A DNA stretch of 32,542 nt from Leptotrichia sp. oral taxon 879 str. F0557 (lineage in GTDB: Bacteria > Fusobacteriota > Fusobacteriia > Fusobacteriales > Leptotrichiaceae): contig NZ_KI271352.1 in NCBI RefSeq assembly GCF_000469385.1, forward strand, positions 12,389 through 44,930. Reading direction: 5' to 3'. Shown piece after piece: positions 1 to 7,945 of this stretch. Below the pieces are notes generated by a model, which was given only the letters and a program-made list of their open reading frames with translations, was not told where the DNA came from and searched no databases. The position numbers and the translations under genes are program-made. Every line of letters begins with the position of its first letter. Position 1 is the stretch's first letter.

Positions 1-1
1 A

Positions 2-601
2 AGAACAGAAACAGGAAGAGTATTTTATGAAGTGTCTGAAAATCTGAAAAAAGCAGTTCTTCTAAATATTATCTGCTTTACCATAACAGAAATATTAATG
101 TTTTCCGGGATAAAAATTGGAATACTGCTTTTACTTAGCTGTGCTGTAATAAGTATAACATACGGGAACAAATATTATTATCCAAAAGAAAAAACAAAAG
201 ATACGCTTGAGATAATAAATGAAGATTTTTATTTAAATGGAAAATTACTGGATATTAAAGGCTATAACTGGGGTACTGAGTTATTTCCTCTATTTGGCAC
301 TCGAATAATCAGATCTAAATCTCACATCTATCTTCTTGATGGAAAAAAGGAAATCTGTTTTGTGCCTGAGAAAAACTTAAAAGGAGGATCTTCGCAAATA
401 GATATAATAATAGAAAATAGCAGAATCTCAGAAATTGTGGACAACATGATAGACATAATTCAGAAAAAGCAGATTCCAAAAGTAAAATTTAGGCTTTTTA
501 AAATGAAGATAATGCAGAGTATGCTTCTTTTTATACCTTTTATGCCAATTATGACATTCGTTTTACTATATGGAAGTAAAGTACATATACATTTATTTTA
601 A
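2..601 (+). CDS. Unrecognised membrane protein, probably 5'-truncated by the window edge
   Basis: I do not recognise this protein. The reading frame is open to the left edge, so the gene may start outside the window. The first possible start inside is a GTG at 32, whose nearest purine-rich stretch (aggaag, 12-17) is far for a ribosome binding site. From that GTG the product is 189 residues: two adjacent hydrophobic segments (about residues 8-24 and 25-45), a charged middle of about 100 residues with alternating strand-like segments, and a hydrophobic segment near the C-terminus (about 160-182). The arrangement suggests an inner-membrane protein with a cytoplasmic middle domain, but no catalytic motif is visible. 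An ATG at 27 in another frame stops after six codons and is not a credible start. Confidence 0.6.
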   Translation, partial: RTETGRVFYEVSENLKKAVLLNIICFTITEILMFSGIKIGILLLLSCAVISITYGNKYYYPKEKTKDTLEIINEDFYLNGKLLDIKGYNWGTELFPLFGTRIIRSKSHIYLLDGKKEICFVPEKNLKGGSSQIDIIIENSRISEIVDNMIDIIQKKQIPKVKFRLFKMKIMQSMLLFIPFMPIMTFVLLYGSKVHIHLF

Positions 602-659
602 TAGGATAAGAAATAGCTGATGAAATTTTGAATAGTTAAATACAGACAGAGGTGAAAAA

Positions 660-1085
660 ATGAAAAATAAAAAAATAAATCTAACTATGATGGCAGGAAT
701 GATTTTAATGAGTATGGGATGTGAAGCAAAGGGGAAAGCTTCCCAAAGCAGTATTTCAGGAAAATATAATGTGGAAACGCTGACTACAAAAGGGCAGACT
801 GTAAAGGTGGCAGGTCAGGAATGTTTTGAAAATTCATATTTTGAAATAAAAGGAAATATTGCCTATATAAGCCTTAACAATGTAGTTAACGGGAACTGTA
901 TAATAAAGGCAGGAACCTATGATATGCAAAGTAAGGGCAACGGGAGATATATTCTTGTAGGAAATGGCAAGGAATCAGATGAAATTATTGTAAAAAATGG
1001 AAAAGTACAGTATAATCAGGATACAGGAATTTCAATGACATTTTCCAAAGATGTGACATCTACTCCAGAAAATATGAAAAAATAG
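660..1085 (+). CDS. Small probable lipoprotein, function unknown
   Basis: The 141-residue product begins with a basic stretch (MKNKK) and a hydrophobic segment ending in Gly-Cys (Cys21), which looks like a type II signal peptide. The lipobox (MSMGC) is imperfect because position -3 is Ser. The mature part is rich in short beta-type segments and has two further cysteines, which could form a disulfide outside the membrane. The pattern (a SGKY motif, alternating polar and hydrophobic stretches, a final strand) resembles small lipocalin-like or META-like secreted domains, but the match is too loose to name a family. The ATG is preceded by an aggtg ribosome binding site. It lies 58 bases after the upstream membrane-protein gene and 84 bases before another probable lipoprotein gene. 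Confidence 0.7.
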   Translation: MKNKKINLTMMAGMILMSMGCEAKGKASQSSISGKYNVETLTTKGQTVKVAGQECFENSYFEIKGNIAYISLNNVVNGNCIIKAGTYDMQSKGNGRYILVGNGKESDEIIVKNGKVQYNQDTGISMTFSKDVTSTPENMKK

Positions 1086-1169
1086 TTTACTTTTTGATTA
1101 AAAAGTTAAAAAATATAGCATTTTTAGTGTAACCAGGAAAATTTATTATTAGAAAAATCAGGAGGAATC

Positions 1170-2288
1170 ATGAAAAGATTTATATCATTTGTTTTGCTGG
1201 CAATTATGTTTATAACAAGTTGCGGAATTAGCCAAAGTGCTGAAGAGAATGATGATAAAAAGGCTGTAATAGCGGCTTTTGAAGATTATATCAATGCGAC
1301 AAAAAATGAAGACACAAAAAAAGTTAATGAATATCATTTAATATGGTTTAATATCTGGCGTACTTCACAGGAAAGTTATAAATATCTTACTTATAAAATA
1401 AATAAAATTGAACTAACAAAGCAGAAAAACGGAAGCGGAAGGGACATAAAGCTGGCTTATGTAAATGTGTCACTAAAATATCCCGATTTAAACTATACAA
1501 TGTCTAAATTTTATAAAAACAAAGACTTTAATTCGTTAGTTAAAGGAAAAAGCAGGCTGACACAAATGGAAATAATAGAAAAAGAAGTGTCTTCCTTTTT
1601 AAAAAGTGAATTAAAGAAAAATGATATAAAATATATCGAAAAGGAAATGACTGTAAAATTTGAGTACTTCTATCCGCTTAAAAAATGGAAAATTCCTTAT
1701 GATGAGAATATAGAGTTTATAAATATTCTTTCACTTGACAGCTATAAAATAAAAGGAATGGATAAAACCATAGGAGAAATTGTAAGAACGCCGGAAAATG
1801 ATGATGATAGAAAACTTTTAATCAGTGAAAAAGAGGAAAAAATAAGAAATAAAACAGCAAAAATTGATGATTATAAACTGCTTCTAATACTTTACTCGCC
1901 GGTAAAAAATCCTGATAACATTAACTTTAAAAGAATATCGCAAAAATTAGTAGAAAATTTCCCTAATTATCCGGAAGGATACCGTATTATGACAGATTTC
2001 CTTTATCATAATTATCCTGATAATTATTCAGAAATATTAAATTATGCACAAAAAGGAATTGAAGCATATAAAAATGTCGATACAAAAAAATATCCGGAAT
2101 TTATTTATGAAAATAGCATAAATCATCCATTAAACGAACTGTATACAATTATGATAGATGTTTATTTGAAAAAAGGTGAAAAGGAAAAAGCACTGGATGT
2201 GTTCAATAAAAACAAAAAAATTATAAAATATTGGATGCCTCCTGCGAATTACGCACAGCTTGTAAAAAGGCTGGGTGTACAATGGTAG
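1170..2288 (+). CDS. Probable lipoprotein with helical-repeat C-terminus, function unknown
   Basis: The 372-residue product starts with a clear type II signal peptide: a basic start, a hydrophobic run, and the lipobox ITSC with Cys18 as the predicted lipidated residue. A domain of about 150 residues follows with the layout of NTF2-like or DUF4878-type lipoprotein domains (an initial helix containing FEDYINATKNEDTKKV, then several strands). The C-terminal third is helical, with segments such as FPNYPEGYRIM and KKGEKEKALDVFNKN that look like degenerate tetratricopeptide repeats. The start is supported by a strong aggagg site seven bases ahead of the ATG. Function is not known; a surface-anchored scaffold or stress-related lipoprotein is only a guess. 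Its neighbours are also exported proteins. Confidence 0.72.
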   Translation: MKRFISFVLLAIMFITSCGISQSAEENDDKKAVIAAFEDYINATKNEDTKKVNEYHLIWFNIWRTSQESYKYLTYKINKIELTKQKNGSGRDIKLAYVNVSLKYPDLNYTMSKFYKNKDFNSLVKGKSRLTQMEIIEKEVSSFLKSELKKNDIKYIEKEMTVKFEYFYPLKKWKIPYDENIEFINILSLDSYKIKGMDKTIGEIVRTPENDDDRKLLISEKEEKIRNKTAKIDDYKLLLILYSPVKNPDNINFKRISQKLVENFPNYPEGYRIMTDFLYHNYPDNYSEILNYAQKGIEAYKNVDTKKYPEFIYENSINHPLNELYTIMIDVYLKKGEKEKALDVFNKNKKIIKYWMPPANYAQLVKRLGVQW

Positions 2289-2349
2289 AATTTATAAATT
2301 TTCACAAATAACTAAAAATTACAACAACAATAATAGGAGTTGATTTATT

Positions 2350-2640
2350 ATGAAAAAAATTATTTTTGTATTTTTAATATTAGCAAGTGCCTACAGTTTT
2401 GCAGCACAAAAAACTTTAAGAACGGTAGAAAAATGTCGTGTAACTTCAAGAGGTATGACAAAAGATGGCAAAAGATTCGCAAACTGTGTGAGCCTTCAGT
2501 CAGGAAAAACATTTAATTTTACAGGACTTGTTGACCAGACTTATTACAAATTTTCCAAAGGAACAGTATTTAAAGTGTATTTTTATGGAAATGGAAATAG
2601 AAATTTAACTTTGGAAACTTTTGACTATATTGGTAATTAA
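2350..2640 (+). CDS. Small secreted protein, function unknown
   Basis: The 96-residue product has a classical Sec signal peptide (MKKIIFVFLILASAYSFA) with a likely signal peptidase I cut after SFA. The mature part is about 78 residues, with two cysteines that could form one disulfide, and many basic and aromatic residues in strand-like segments. I do not recognise the family. The ATG is preceded by aggag about ten bases upstream. It lies 61 bases after the lipoprotein gene and before a strong hairpin terminator, so it is probably the last gene of the block starting left of the window. The broken gene at 5449-5611 encodes a similar type of product (signal peptide plus short Cys-containing mature chain), though I see no clear sequence similarity. 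Confidence 0.7.
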   Translation: MKKIIFVFLILASAYSFAAQKTLRTVEKCRVTSRGMTKDGKRFANCVSLQSGKTFNFTGLVDQTYYKFSKGTVFKVYFYGNGNRNLTLETFDYIGN

Positions 2641-2752
2641 TTTACTAAAAATAATATTTTTTAAATATTTTAAATAAAAAAATTTAAAATGTCATATAAG
2701 AAGTAAAATAACAAAACATAATTGAGAAATTTTTGAAAAAATATTATTACTG

Positions 2753-2792
2753 TACCTCCAATCTTGAAAATTAAATTGGAGGTATATTTTTT
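2753..2792 (+). terminator. Rho-independent terminator after the secreted-protein gene
   Basis: A perfect 10-bp stem (tacctccaat at 2753-2762 pairing with attggaggta at 2775-2784) with a 12-base loop is followed by a T-rich run. It lies 113 bases after the stop of the small secreted-protein gene and before the glgP promoter, so it separates the two transcription units. Confidence 0.75.
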
Positions 2793-2827
2793 ATTTTCTT
2801 CAAGTCTTTTCATACCCCAATCTTTTC

Positions 2828-2845
2828 GACATTTACGTAAACGTC
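2828..2845. promoter_or_regulatory. Operator-like palindrome abutting the glgP -35 box
   Basis: An 18-base inverted repeat centred on ACGT, with tttacgtaaa (2832-2841) as a perfect core and only one mismatched pair in the outer arms. It ends one base before the TTGACA hexamer. A central CG dyad flanked by A/T tracts is typical of LacI/CcpA-family operators, which often control maltodextrin and glycogen genes. The regulator is inferred, not seen. Confidence 0.45.
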
Positions 2846-2874
2846 TTGACAAACTTTAAAATAAATTATATAAT
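2846..2874 (+). promoter_or_regulatory. Sigma-70 promoter of glgP
   Basis: TTGACA (2846-2851) and TATAAT (2869-2874) both match the housekeeping consensus exactly and are separated by 17 bases. Transcription would start near 2881, leaving a leader of about 155 bases before the glgP GTG start. Confidence 0.85.
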
Positions 2875-2898
2875 ATGGCAACATAGTAAAACAACTTT

Positions 2899-2984
2899 AA
2901 AATTGGATATAACTTATAATTAAATTGCTTAAATCACAAATTTATTTATTATAATAATAATCCAATTTTGAAGTGGTTAAACCA
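2899..2984 (+). other. Inverted repeats in the glgP mRNA leader
   Basis: aaaattggat (2899-2908) can pair perfectly over 10 bp with atccaatttt (2960-2969), enclosing an AT-rich loop of about 50 bases. Just downstream is an 11-base palindrome tggttaaacca (2974-2984). Both lie within the predicted transcript and could be an RNA structure or protein sites. No known riboswitch class is recognisable. Confidence 0.35.
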
Positions 2985-3035
2985 TTAAATTTATTATAAA
3001 AAACAAAATTTATTTGAAAGGAAATAATCAAAACA

Positions 3036-5300
3036 GTGAGTTATAATTTTACAGATTTTTTACAGAAAAAAAATGAAAAAAATTTAAATGAAATGACAAA
3101 TCAAGAAATTTATTACAAATTACTGGAATATGTTAAAGAAAGAGCAGATGAAAAAACACCTAATAAATCTAAAAAGAAAATATACTACATTTCTGCAGAG
3201 TTCTTAATTGGAAAATTGTTGTCAAATAATTTGATTAATTTGGGGATTTATAAGGAAGTAAGGGAAGAATTGAAGGCTGCAGGAAAAAACTTGAGCCACA
3301 TTGAAGAAATAGAAGTGGAACCTTCATTAGGAAATGGTGGACTTGGAAGACTTGCTTCGTGCTTTATTGATTCAATGTCAACTTTAGGAATCAATGGAGA
3401 AGGAGTTGGACTTAACTATCACTGCGGACTGTTTAAGCAGGTTTTCAAGAACAATGAGCAAAAAGCTGAGGCAAACTACTGGATAGAAGACCAAAGCTGG
3501 TTAAGAGATACAAATATTGGATATGAAGTAAAATTCAAAAACTTCAGTTTACATTCAAAATTAAAAAGAATTGATATTTTAGGATATGAAAAAGATACAA
3601 AAAATTATTTGAATTTGTTTGATATTGAAAGCATTGACTACAATTTGATAGAAAATGGAATATCATTCGATGAAGAAAATATTGAAAAAAATCTAACATT
3701 ATTCCTATATCCTGACGATAGTACAAAAAAAGGAGAATTGTTACGTATTTATCAACAATATTTCATGGTATCAAATGCAGCAAGATTGATTATTGCTGAA
3801 GCAACTGAAAAAGGAAGCAACATTCACGATTTAGCAGACTACGCATTTGTTCAAATTAACGATACACACCCAAGTATGGTAATCCCTGAATTAATTCGTA
3901 TTATGACGGAAGAGCATAATATTTCTTTTGAAGAAGCAACAGAAATTGTAACAAAAATGACAGGATACACAAATCACACAATTTTGGCAGAAGCATTGGA
4001 AAAATGGCCTTTAGACTATCTGGAAGAAGTTGTGCCAAATATTGTTGAAATTATAAAAAAATTGGATAAAGTTATAAAAGCTAAATATTCAGATGAAAAA
4101 GTACAAATTATTGATGGACAAAATAGAGTTCATATGGCAAATATGGATATTCATTTTTCTTCAAGTGTAAACGGAGTTGCTTATCTGCATACTGAAATCT
4201 TGAAAAATAGTGAACTTAAAGAATTTTATGAAATTTATCCAAACAAATTTAATAACAAAACAAATGGTATTACATTCAGAAGATGGCTTGAAAGCTGTAA
4301 CGAAGACTTGGCAGACTACTTGAAAGAATTAATTGGTACAGGATACTTAACAGATGCTGAAAATCTAAAAGAACTTTTAAAATATGTTGATGATAAAAAT
4401 GTTTATGAAAAATTATCACAAATTAAACACGAAAATAAAATTAAATTGAAAAAATACTTACAACATACACAAGGAATCGTTATTGATGAAAACAGTATCA
4501 TTGATACTCAAATTAAGAGATTCCACGAATATAAACGTCAACAAATGAACGCTTTGTATGTAATTAAAAAATATTTAGACATTAAAAATGGAAAATTACC
4601 AGAAAGAAAGATAACAGTATTATTCGGTGGAAAAGCTGCACCAGCCTACATCATTGCTCAAGACATAATCCACTTAATACTTTGTCTATCAGAAATAATA
4701 AACAACGACCCAGAAGTAAACAAATACTTAAATGTTTACCTAGTTGAAAACTACAATGTAGGATTAGCTGAAAAAATTATTCCAGCAACAGATATTTCTG
4801 AGCAAATCTCGCTTGCTTCAAAAGAAGCCAGTGGAACTGGAAATATGAAATTTATGCTAAATGGAGCATTGACTCTTGGAACGATGGATGGAGCAAATGT
4901 GGAAATTCATGAGCTTGTAGGCGATGAAAATATCTACATTTTTGGAAAAAATAGTGATTATATAATTAAATTATACGAAACATCAGGTTATGTTTCAAAA
5001 GATTACTACAAGCAAGATGGAATAAAAGAAGTAGTTGATTTCATAACGTCAGATAAATTATTAAAAGTAGGAAATAAAGAAAGATTAGAAAGACTTCAAA
5101 ATGAATTAATAAATAAAGACTGGTTTATGACATTAATCGACTTTGAAGATTACTACAACACAAAAGAAAGAATGTTTAAAGACTATGAAAACAAAGACTT
5201 GTGGTACAAAAAAGTAATAAACAACATAGCAAAAGCAGGATTCTTTTCATCAGATAGAACAATCGCACAATATGAAAATGAAATCTGGAAAACTAAATAA
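3036..5300 (+). CDS. glgP: Glycogen/maltodextrin phosphorylase
   Basis: Cytoplasmic enzyme that removes terminal alpha-1,4-glucosyl units from glycogen or maltodextrin with phosphate, giving glucose 1-phosphate. The 754-residue protein shows the GT35 phosphorylase hallmarks: [10 protein letters not shown] (about 50-59), [10 protein letters not shown] (98-107), [10 protein letters not shown] in the C-terminal half, and the pyridoxal-phosphate motif [12 protein letters not shown] with Lys605 as the Schiff-base lysine. It is short at the N-terminus compared with animal enzymes and lacks their phosphorylation segment, as is usual in bacteria. The start is GTG, with gaaagga about 14 bases ahead, a rather long spacing; no better in-frame start is visible. 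It stands alone between its promoter and a terminator; no other glycogen gene is present, so preference for glycogen or maltodextrin cannot be told. The operator-like palindrome at its promoter suggests regulation by carbon source. Confidence 0.95.
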   Translation: MSYNFTDFLQKKNEKNLNEMTNQEIYYKLLEYVKERADEKTPNKSKKKIYYISAEFLIGKLLSNNLINLGIYKEVREELKAAGKNLSHIEEIEVEPSLGNGGLGRLASCFIDSMSTLGINGEGVGLNYHCGLFKQVFKNNEQKAEANYWIEDQSWLRDTNIGYEVKFKNFSLHSKLKRIDILGYEKDTKNYLNLFDIESIDYNLIENGISFDEENIEKNLTLFLYPDDSTKKGELLRIYQQYFMVSNAARLIIAEATEKGSNIHDLADYAFVQINDTHPSMVIPELIRIMTEEHNISFEEATEIVTKMTGYTNHTILAEALEKWPLDYLEEVVPNIVEIIKKLDKVIKAKYSDEKVQIIDGQNRVHMANMDIHFSSSVNGVAYLHTEILKNSELKEFYEIYPNKFNNKTNGITFRRWLESCNEDLADYLKELIGTGYLTDAENLKELLKYVDDKNVYEKLSQIKHENKIKLKKYLQHTQGIVIDENSIIDTQIKRFHEYKRQQMNALYVIKKYLDIKNGKLPERKITVLFGGKAAPAYIIAQDIIHLILCLSEIINNDPEVNKYLNVYLVENYNVGLAEKIIPATDISEQISLASKEASGTGNMKFMLNGALTLGTMDGANVEIHELVGDENIYIFGKNSDYIIKLYETSGYVSKDYYKQDGIKEVVDFITSDKLLKVGNKERLERLQNELINKDWFMTLIDFEDYYNTKERMFKDYENKDLWYKKVINNIAKAGFFSSDRTIAQYENEIWKTK

Positions 5301-5310
5301 ATTTTATAAG

Positions 5311-5334
5311 ACGGGGATTTAATGTCCTCGTTTT
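5311..5334 (+). terminator. Rho-independent terminator of glgP
   Basis: acgggga (5311-5317) pairs with tcctcgt (5325-5331), seven pairs including one G-T, and is followed by ttt. It starts 10 bases after the glgP stop codon. Confidence 0.65.
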
Positions 5335-5398
5335 AAATTTACAAAAATCTATATTACAAAGTAAAATCTAATCAAAAAAAAATATAACAAAATTGAAA

Positions 5399-5426
5399 TT
5401 GTAATATTATAAACATTTGTTACAAT
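5399..5426 (+). promoter_or_regulatory. Possible weak promoter before the broken small gene
   Basis: TTGTAA (5399-5404) and TACAAT (5421-5426) are spaced by 16 bases, 22 bases ahead of the TTG start of the frameshifted gene. Both hexamers deviate from consensus and the surroundings are AT-rich, so chance is possible. Confidence 0.3.
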
Positions 5427-5448
5427 AAAACAAAAAATTGTAAGGAAG

Positions 5449-5611
5449 TTGATATTTATTAAAAAAATATTTTTAATTGTAATACTTGCAATAATTACAG
5501 TAAGCTAGTCCAAAAGAATGGGTAGCATATAATAAAAGAAGTGTGCGATGCTACTATAAAGATGAAAGTGGATATGTTTATTGCGAAGACAAATGTGGAA
5601 ATCGCCATTAG
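5449..5611 (+). pseudogene. Frameshifted small secreted-protein gene
   Basis: A good ribosome binding site (aaggaag) abuts a TTG start. The first frame encodes a signal peptide (MIFIKKIFLIVILAIITVS) and stops at a TAG at 5506-5508. The second frame opens right there (5504) and continues as ASPKEWVAYNKRSVRCYY, then a Cys-rich tail ending in KCGNRH, to a TAG at 5609-5611. Joined, the two give one plausible exported protein of about 53 residues whose signal-peptidase site (Ser-Ala-Ser region) falls on the junction. A shift of one base within about 5501-5508 would restore the frame. It is either a real loss-of-function mutation or an assembly error; there is no homopolymer at the junction, which argues somewhat against a sequencing slip. 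Family not recognised. Confidence 0.55.
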
Positions 5612-6031
5612 TATAAAATTTTAGAGAAATGAATTGTTGTGTTTGAAGCAAAATTTTTGAAATTTTCTTTCTTTTTTTATTTCATAGGATTGCTCATTGC
5701 TGCAAATCCTTATATTGGAGTAAAAAAATTATCCTAATAATTAAAATTATGGTAAGATTTTAATTTTTAAGTAAAAGACAACTTAATTTGAGTTTTTCTA
5801 TTATACTTAAGTTGATAATAACCTTATGAAATTAGAATAATTTTTGTTGAAAGCAAGCTTTGTATTTTACTGTAAAATTGAAATTTGAGAGCGTGAGTAC
5901 AGAGGTATGGCGTTTGATACCTCTGTGTTAAAATAAATTAAATATAGTAAATAAAATAAAAAACAATTATTACTCAAAAATAATTTTAGAATAGAAAATA
6001 GAAAAGTTTAAAAAAAGTAAAGAAAATGGTA
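5612..6031. other. Non-coding stretch with two hairpins and no convincing gene
   Basis: After the pseudogene there is about 420 bases of AT-rich sequence without a convincing gene. A 32-codon frame from GTG 5639 to TAA 5737 would give one hydrophobic peptide but lacks a clear ribosome binding site. An 8-bp inverted repeat (5779-5786 with 5807-5814) and a perfect 10-bp hairpin (5899-5926) are present. I see no tRNA or known RNA family here. Confidence 0.5.
5899..5926. repeat. Perfect 10-bp hairpin without T-tract
   Basis: acagaggtat (5899-5908) pairs fully with atacctctgt (5917-5926) around an 8-base loop. No T-run follows on either strand, so it is not a standard terminator. Its 3' arm shares the 11-mer tgatacctctg with the L10 leader at 8950-8960. 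It lies upstream of the rpmG promoter and so would not be part of that mRNA. Confidence 0.5.
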
Positions 6032-6060
6032 TTGACAAAAAAAGAGGAATATGATATTAT
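6032..6060 (+). promoter_or_regulatory. Sigma-70 promoter of the rpmG operon
   Basis: TTGACA (6032-6037), a 17-base spacer, and TATTAT (6055-6060). Start of transcription would be near 6067, about 50 bases before rpmG. No convincing promoter is seen between here and rplA, so it may serve rpmG, tRNA-Trp, secE, nusG, rplK and rplA. Confidence 0.8.
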
Positions 6061-6116
6061 AAATGAGCTAGTTTATTCTGGTAATACCAATATTTTATTG
6101 GGAGGGATAGAAAACA

Positions 6117-6266
6117 ATGAGAGTACAAGTTATTTTAGAATGCACTGAAACTAAGTTGAGACATTATGTTACAACTAAAAACAAAAAAACTCATCCTGAA
6201 AGATTAGAGTTAAGAAAATATAATCCAGTGCTTAAAAGACATTCTCTTTATAGAGAAGTCAAATAA
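6117..6266 (+). CDS. rpmG: 50S ribosomal protein L33
   Basis: A 49-residue basic protein of the large ribosomal subunit, near the E site. It begins [11 protein letters not shown] and contains [13 protein letters not shown] and [11 protein letters not shown], all typical of bacterial L33. Zinc-binding versions carry two CxxC pairs; here only Cys9 remains and the second pair is replaced (KYNP), so this is the zinc-independent type. A gggagg site precedes the ATG. rpmG upstream of secE and nusG is a widespread bacterial arrangement, and here tRNA-Trp follows 16 bases after the stop. Confidence 0.95.
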   Translation: MRVQVILECTETKLRHYVTTKNKKTHPERLELRKYNPVLKRHSLYREVK

Positions 6267-6282
6267 TCTCATAAAAATAGAT

Positions 6283-6358
6283 AGGTCAGTAGTTCAATTG
6301 GTAGAGCGTCGGTCTCCAAAACCGAAAGTTGCGGGTTCGATTCCTGCCTGGCCTGCCA
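6283..6358 (+). tRNA. tRNA-Trp (anticodon CCA)
   Basis: A 76-base cloverleaf with encoded CCA end. The acceptor stem aggtcag/ctggcct pairs with one G-T; the anticodon stem tcggt/accga holds loop ctccaaa with anticodon CCA at 6316-6318; the T-arm contains the invariant ggttcgattcc. It lies between rpmG and secE, so it is probably cut out of the operon transcript by RNase P and 3' processing. Confidence 0.97.
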
Positions 6359-6490
6359 TTTTATTTTATGGGAATTTTTTTTTGAAAGTATCAATTTAAT
6401 TAATATCATAAAGATTGATCAAGTGTTAAATGATTATACAGTCAGTGTTTAGGTTTTATTTAAATTCCTAAATAATTCTAGGAGAAAATC

Positions 6491-6706
6491 ATGAGTAAAT
6501 TTAATTTAAAAGAAGTTTTGGGGAATTTACGTGAAGAATATAAGAAAATATATTGGCCTGATAAAATAGAAGTTTATCATGTAACTGTAATTGTGATTCT
6601 TATGACAGCATTTATAGCGATATATACACTACTTTTTGATACAGCATTTAATTTTGTGCTGGCAAAGATAAGTGATGTTTTGAAAAATCTTATAGGAGGC
6701 GCGTAA
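6491..6706 (+). CDS. secE: Preprotein translocase subunit SecE
   Basis: Small essential subunit of the SecYEG channel; in the membrane it clamps SecY. The 71-residue protein has the family pattern of an amphipathic cytoplasmic helix ending in the conserved EYKKIYWPDKIEV segment (about 16-28) followed by a single membrane helix (about 29-58). The length is typical for the single-span SecE of Gram-positive and related bacteria. An aggaga site precedes the ATG. The stop codon is separated from the nusG GTG by one base, and the nusG ribosome binding site lies inside the last secE codons, so translation of the two is likely coupled. Confidence 0.95.
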   Translation: MSKFNLKEVLGNLREEYKKIYWPDKIEVYHVTVIVILMTAFIAIYTLLFDTAFNFVLAKISDVLKNLIGGA

Positions 6707-6707
6707 A

Positions 6708-7334
6708 GTGACTGAAACAAAGAAAAAAATTGAAGATGAAATTGTATACGAAAAAAAATGGTATATAATTCATACGTATTCTGGCTATGAAAAAAAAGTG
6801 GCGGCAGATCTTGAAAAAAGAATAGAGTCGCTTGACTTGACAGATAGAGTTTTTAGAATTTTAGTTCCTGAAGAAGAGGTGCTAGAAGAAAAGCGAGGTA
6901 AACAAGTAAAAGTTTCAAGAAAACTTTTTCCAAGTTACGTAATGATAGAAATGCTTTCTGTTAGAGAAGAAAATGAGCTAGGATTAGGATATCGTGTTGA
7001 CAGTGATGCTTGGTATGTTATAAGAAATACCAATGGAGTTACTGGATTTGTAGGTGTTGGAAGTGATCCAATACCGTTGTCTGATGAAGAAGCTTCAAAT
7101 TTGCTGGCTAAAGTTGGTATTAATGTAGAAGGTGAGGAAAAAGCACCAAGACTAGATATTAATTTTGAAGTTGGTGAAGTTGTTAATGTCAAAAGTGGAT
7201 CTTTTGATGGACAACAAGGAGAAATTTCTGAAATTGATTATGAACATGGTAAAGTGAAAGTAATGCTTGAAGTTTTAGGGCGTTTAACTCCTGTAGAAGT
7301 AGAGCATACTGAAATAGAAAAAATAGACTATTAA
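6708..7334 (+). CDS. nusG: Transcription termination/antitermination factor NusG
   Basis: Elongation factor that binds the RNA polymerase clamp and links it to Rho or the ribosome. The 208-residue protein has an NGN domain (KKWYIIHTYSGYEKKVAADL from about residue 16, then LFPSYVMIEM and the WYVIRNTNGVTGFVG segment) and a C-terminal KOW domain (about 152-208: FEVGEVVNVKSGSFDGQQG and ending GRLTPVEVEHTEIEKI). A short acidic/basic extension of about 15 residues precedes the NGN domain. The start is GTG, with aggagg seven to eight bases ahead inside secE. It is followed by rplK, as in most bacteria. Confidence 0.96.
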   Translation: MTETKKKIEDEIVYEKKWYIIHTYSGYEKKVAADLEKRIESLDLTDRVFRILVPEEEVLEEKRGKQVKVSRKLFPSYVMIEMLSVREENELGLGYRVDSDAWYVIRNTNGVTGFVGVGSDPIPLSDEEASNLLAKVGINVEGEEKAPRLDINFEVGEVVNVKSGSFDGQQGEISEIDYEHGKVKVMLEVLGRLTPVEVEHTEIEKIDY

Positions 7335-7410
7335 AAAAGTCAAAAATAAAAACTGAAAAACGAAAGTATTATTAAAGAATAATAATTAGCGAAATTTTAA
7401 TTTGAAAGAA

Positions 7411-7452
7411 AAGTGGGAGATTTAACAAATTCAATTACCACAAAGGAGGAAA
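7411..7452 (+). promoter_or_regulatory. L1-binding leader upstream of rplK (copy 1)
   Basis: Contains GTGGGAG (7413-7419) and TTACCAC (7435-7441). GTGG pairs with CCAC and an inner attt/aaat stem closes a short loop. The two conserved strands match the L1 site of 23S rRNA (GGUGGGAG with AUACCACC), which is the basis of L1 autogenous repression of the L11-L1 operon. The shine-dalgarno aaggagg follows directly, so L1 bound here would cover it. A near-identical copy precedes rplA (39 of 42 bases the same). Confidence 0.75.
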
Positions 7453-7453
7453 A

Positions 7454-7879
7454 ATGGCTAAAGAAGTAATCGGAAAGATTAAATTACAATTAGAAGCGGG
7501 GAAAGCGAATCCTGCACCACCAGTAGGACCTGCATTAGGACAACATGGGGTAAATATTGCAGAATTTTGTAAAGCATTTAATGCTCAAACACAAGATAAA
7601 ATGGGATTTGTAATTCCAGTAGAAATAACTGTTTATGCAGATAGAAGTTTTACTTTTGTTTTAAAAACTCCACCTGCATCAGATTTATTAAAAAAAGCAG
7701 CTAAAGTTCAAAAAGGTGCTGGAAACTCTTTAAAAGAAGTTGCTGGAACTATAACAAAAGCTCAATTACAAGAAATTGCAGAAACAAAAATGCCAGACTT
7801 AAATGCTGGATCAGTTGAAGCAGCTATGAATATTATTGCAGGAACTGCAAGAAGCATGGGAATCAAAATTTCTGAATAA
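7454..7879 (+). CDS. rplK: 50S ribosomal protein L11
   Basis: Stalk-base protein of the large subunit that binds the GTPase-associated region of 23S rRNA and contacts elongation factors. At 141 residues it has the standard length. The N-terminal domain shows the Pro-rich [16 protein letters not shown] signature (about 20-35) and the C-terminal RNA-binding domain has [25 protein letters not shown] and the final GTARSMGI segment. A consensus aaggagg lies five bases before the ATG, directly after an L1-type leader. It follows nusG after 119 bases and precedes rplA after 114. Confidence 0.98.
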   Translation: MAKEVIGKIKLQLEAGKANPAPPVGPALGQHGVNIAEFCKAFNAQTQDKMGFVIPVEITVYADRSFTFVLKTPPASDLLKKAAKVQKGAGNSLKEVAGTITKAQLQEIAETKMPDLNAGSVEAAMNIIAGTARSMGIKISE

Positions 7880-7945
7880 TAAAAAAGAGATTTTAATAAC
7901 CGATAATATAATTCTATAATAAAAAAATTAAATGATTAGTAAAAC

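Noticed and set aside
2670-2852. 60-codon minus-strand frame
   Set aside because: It spans the terminator and the -35 box of glgP, has no ribosome binding site, and its composition is that of AT-rich non-coding DNA.
5639-5737. 32-residue hydrophobic frame from a GTG
   Set aside because: No clear ribosome binding site or promoter; Phe/Leu/Ile-rich short frames are common by chance in this base composition.
5779-5814. 8-bp inverted repeat with a 20-base loop as a terminator
   Set aside because: No T-run follows and the arms are AT-only apart from two pairs; probably chance.
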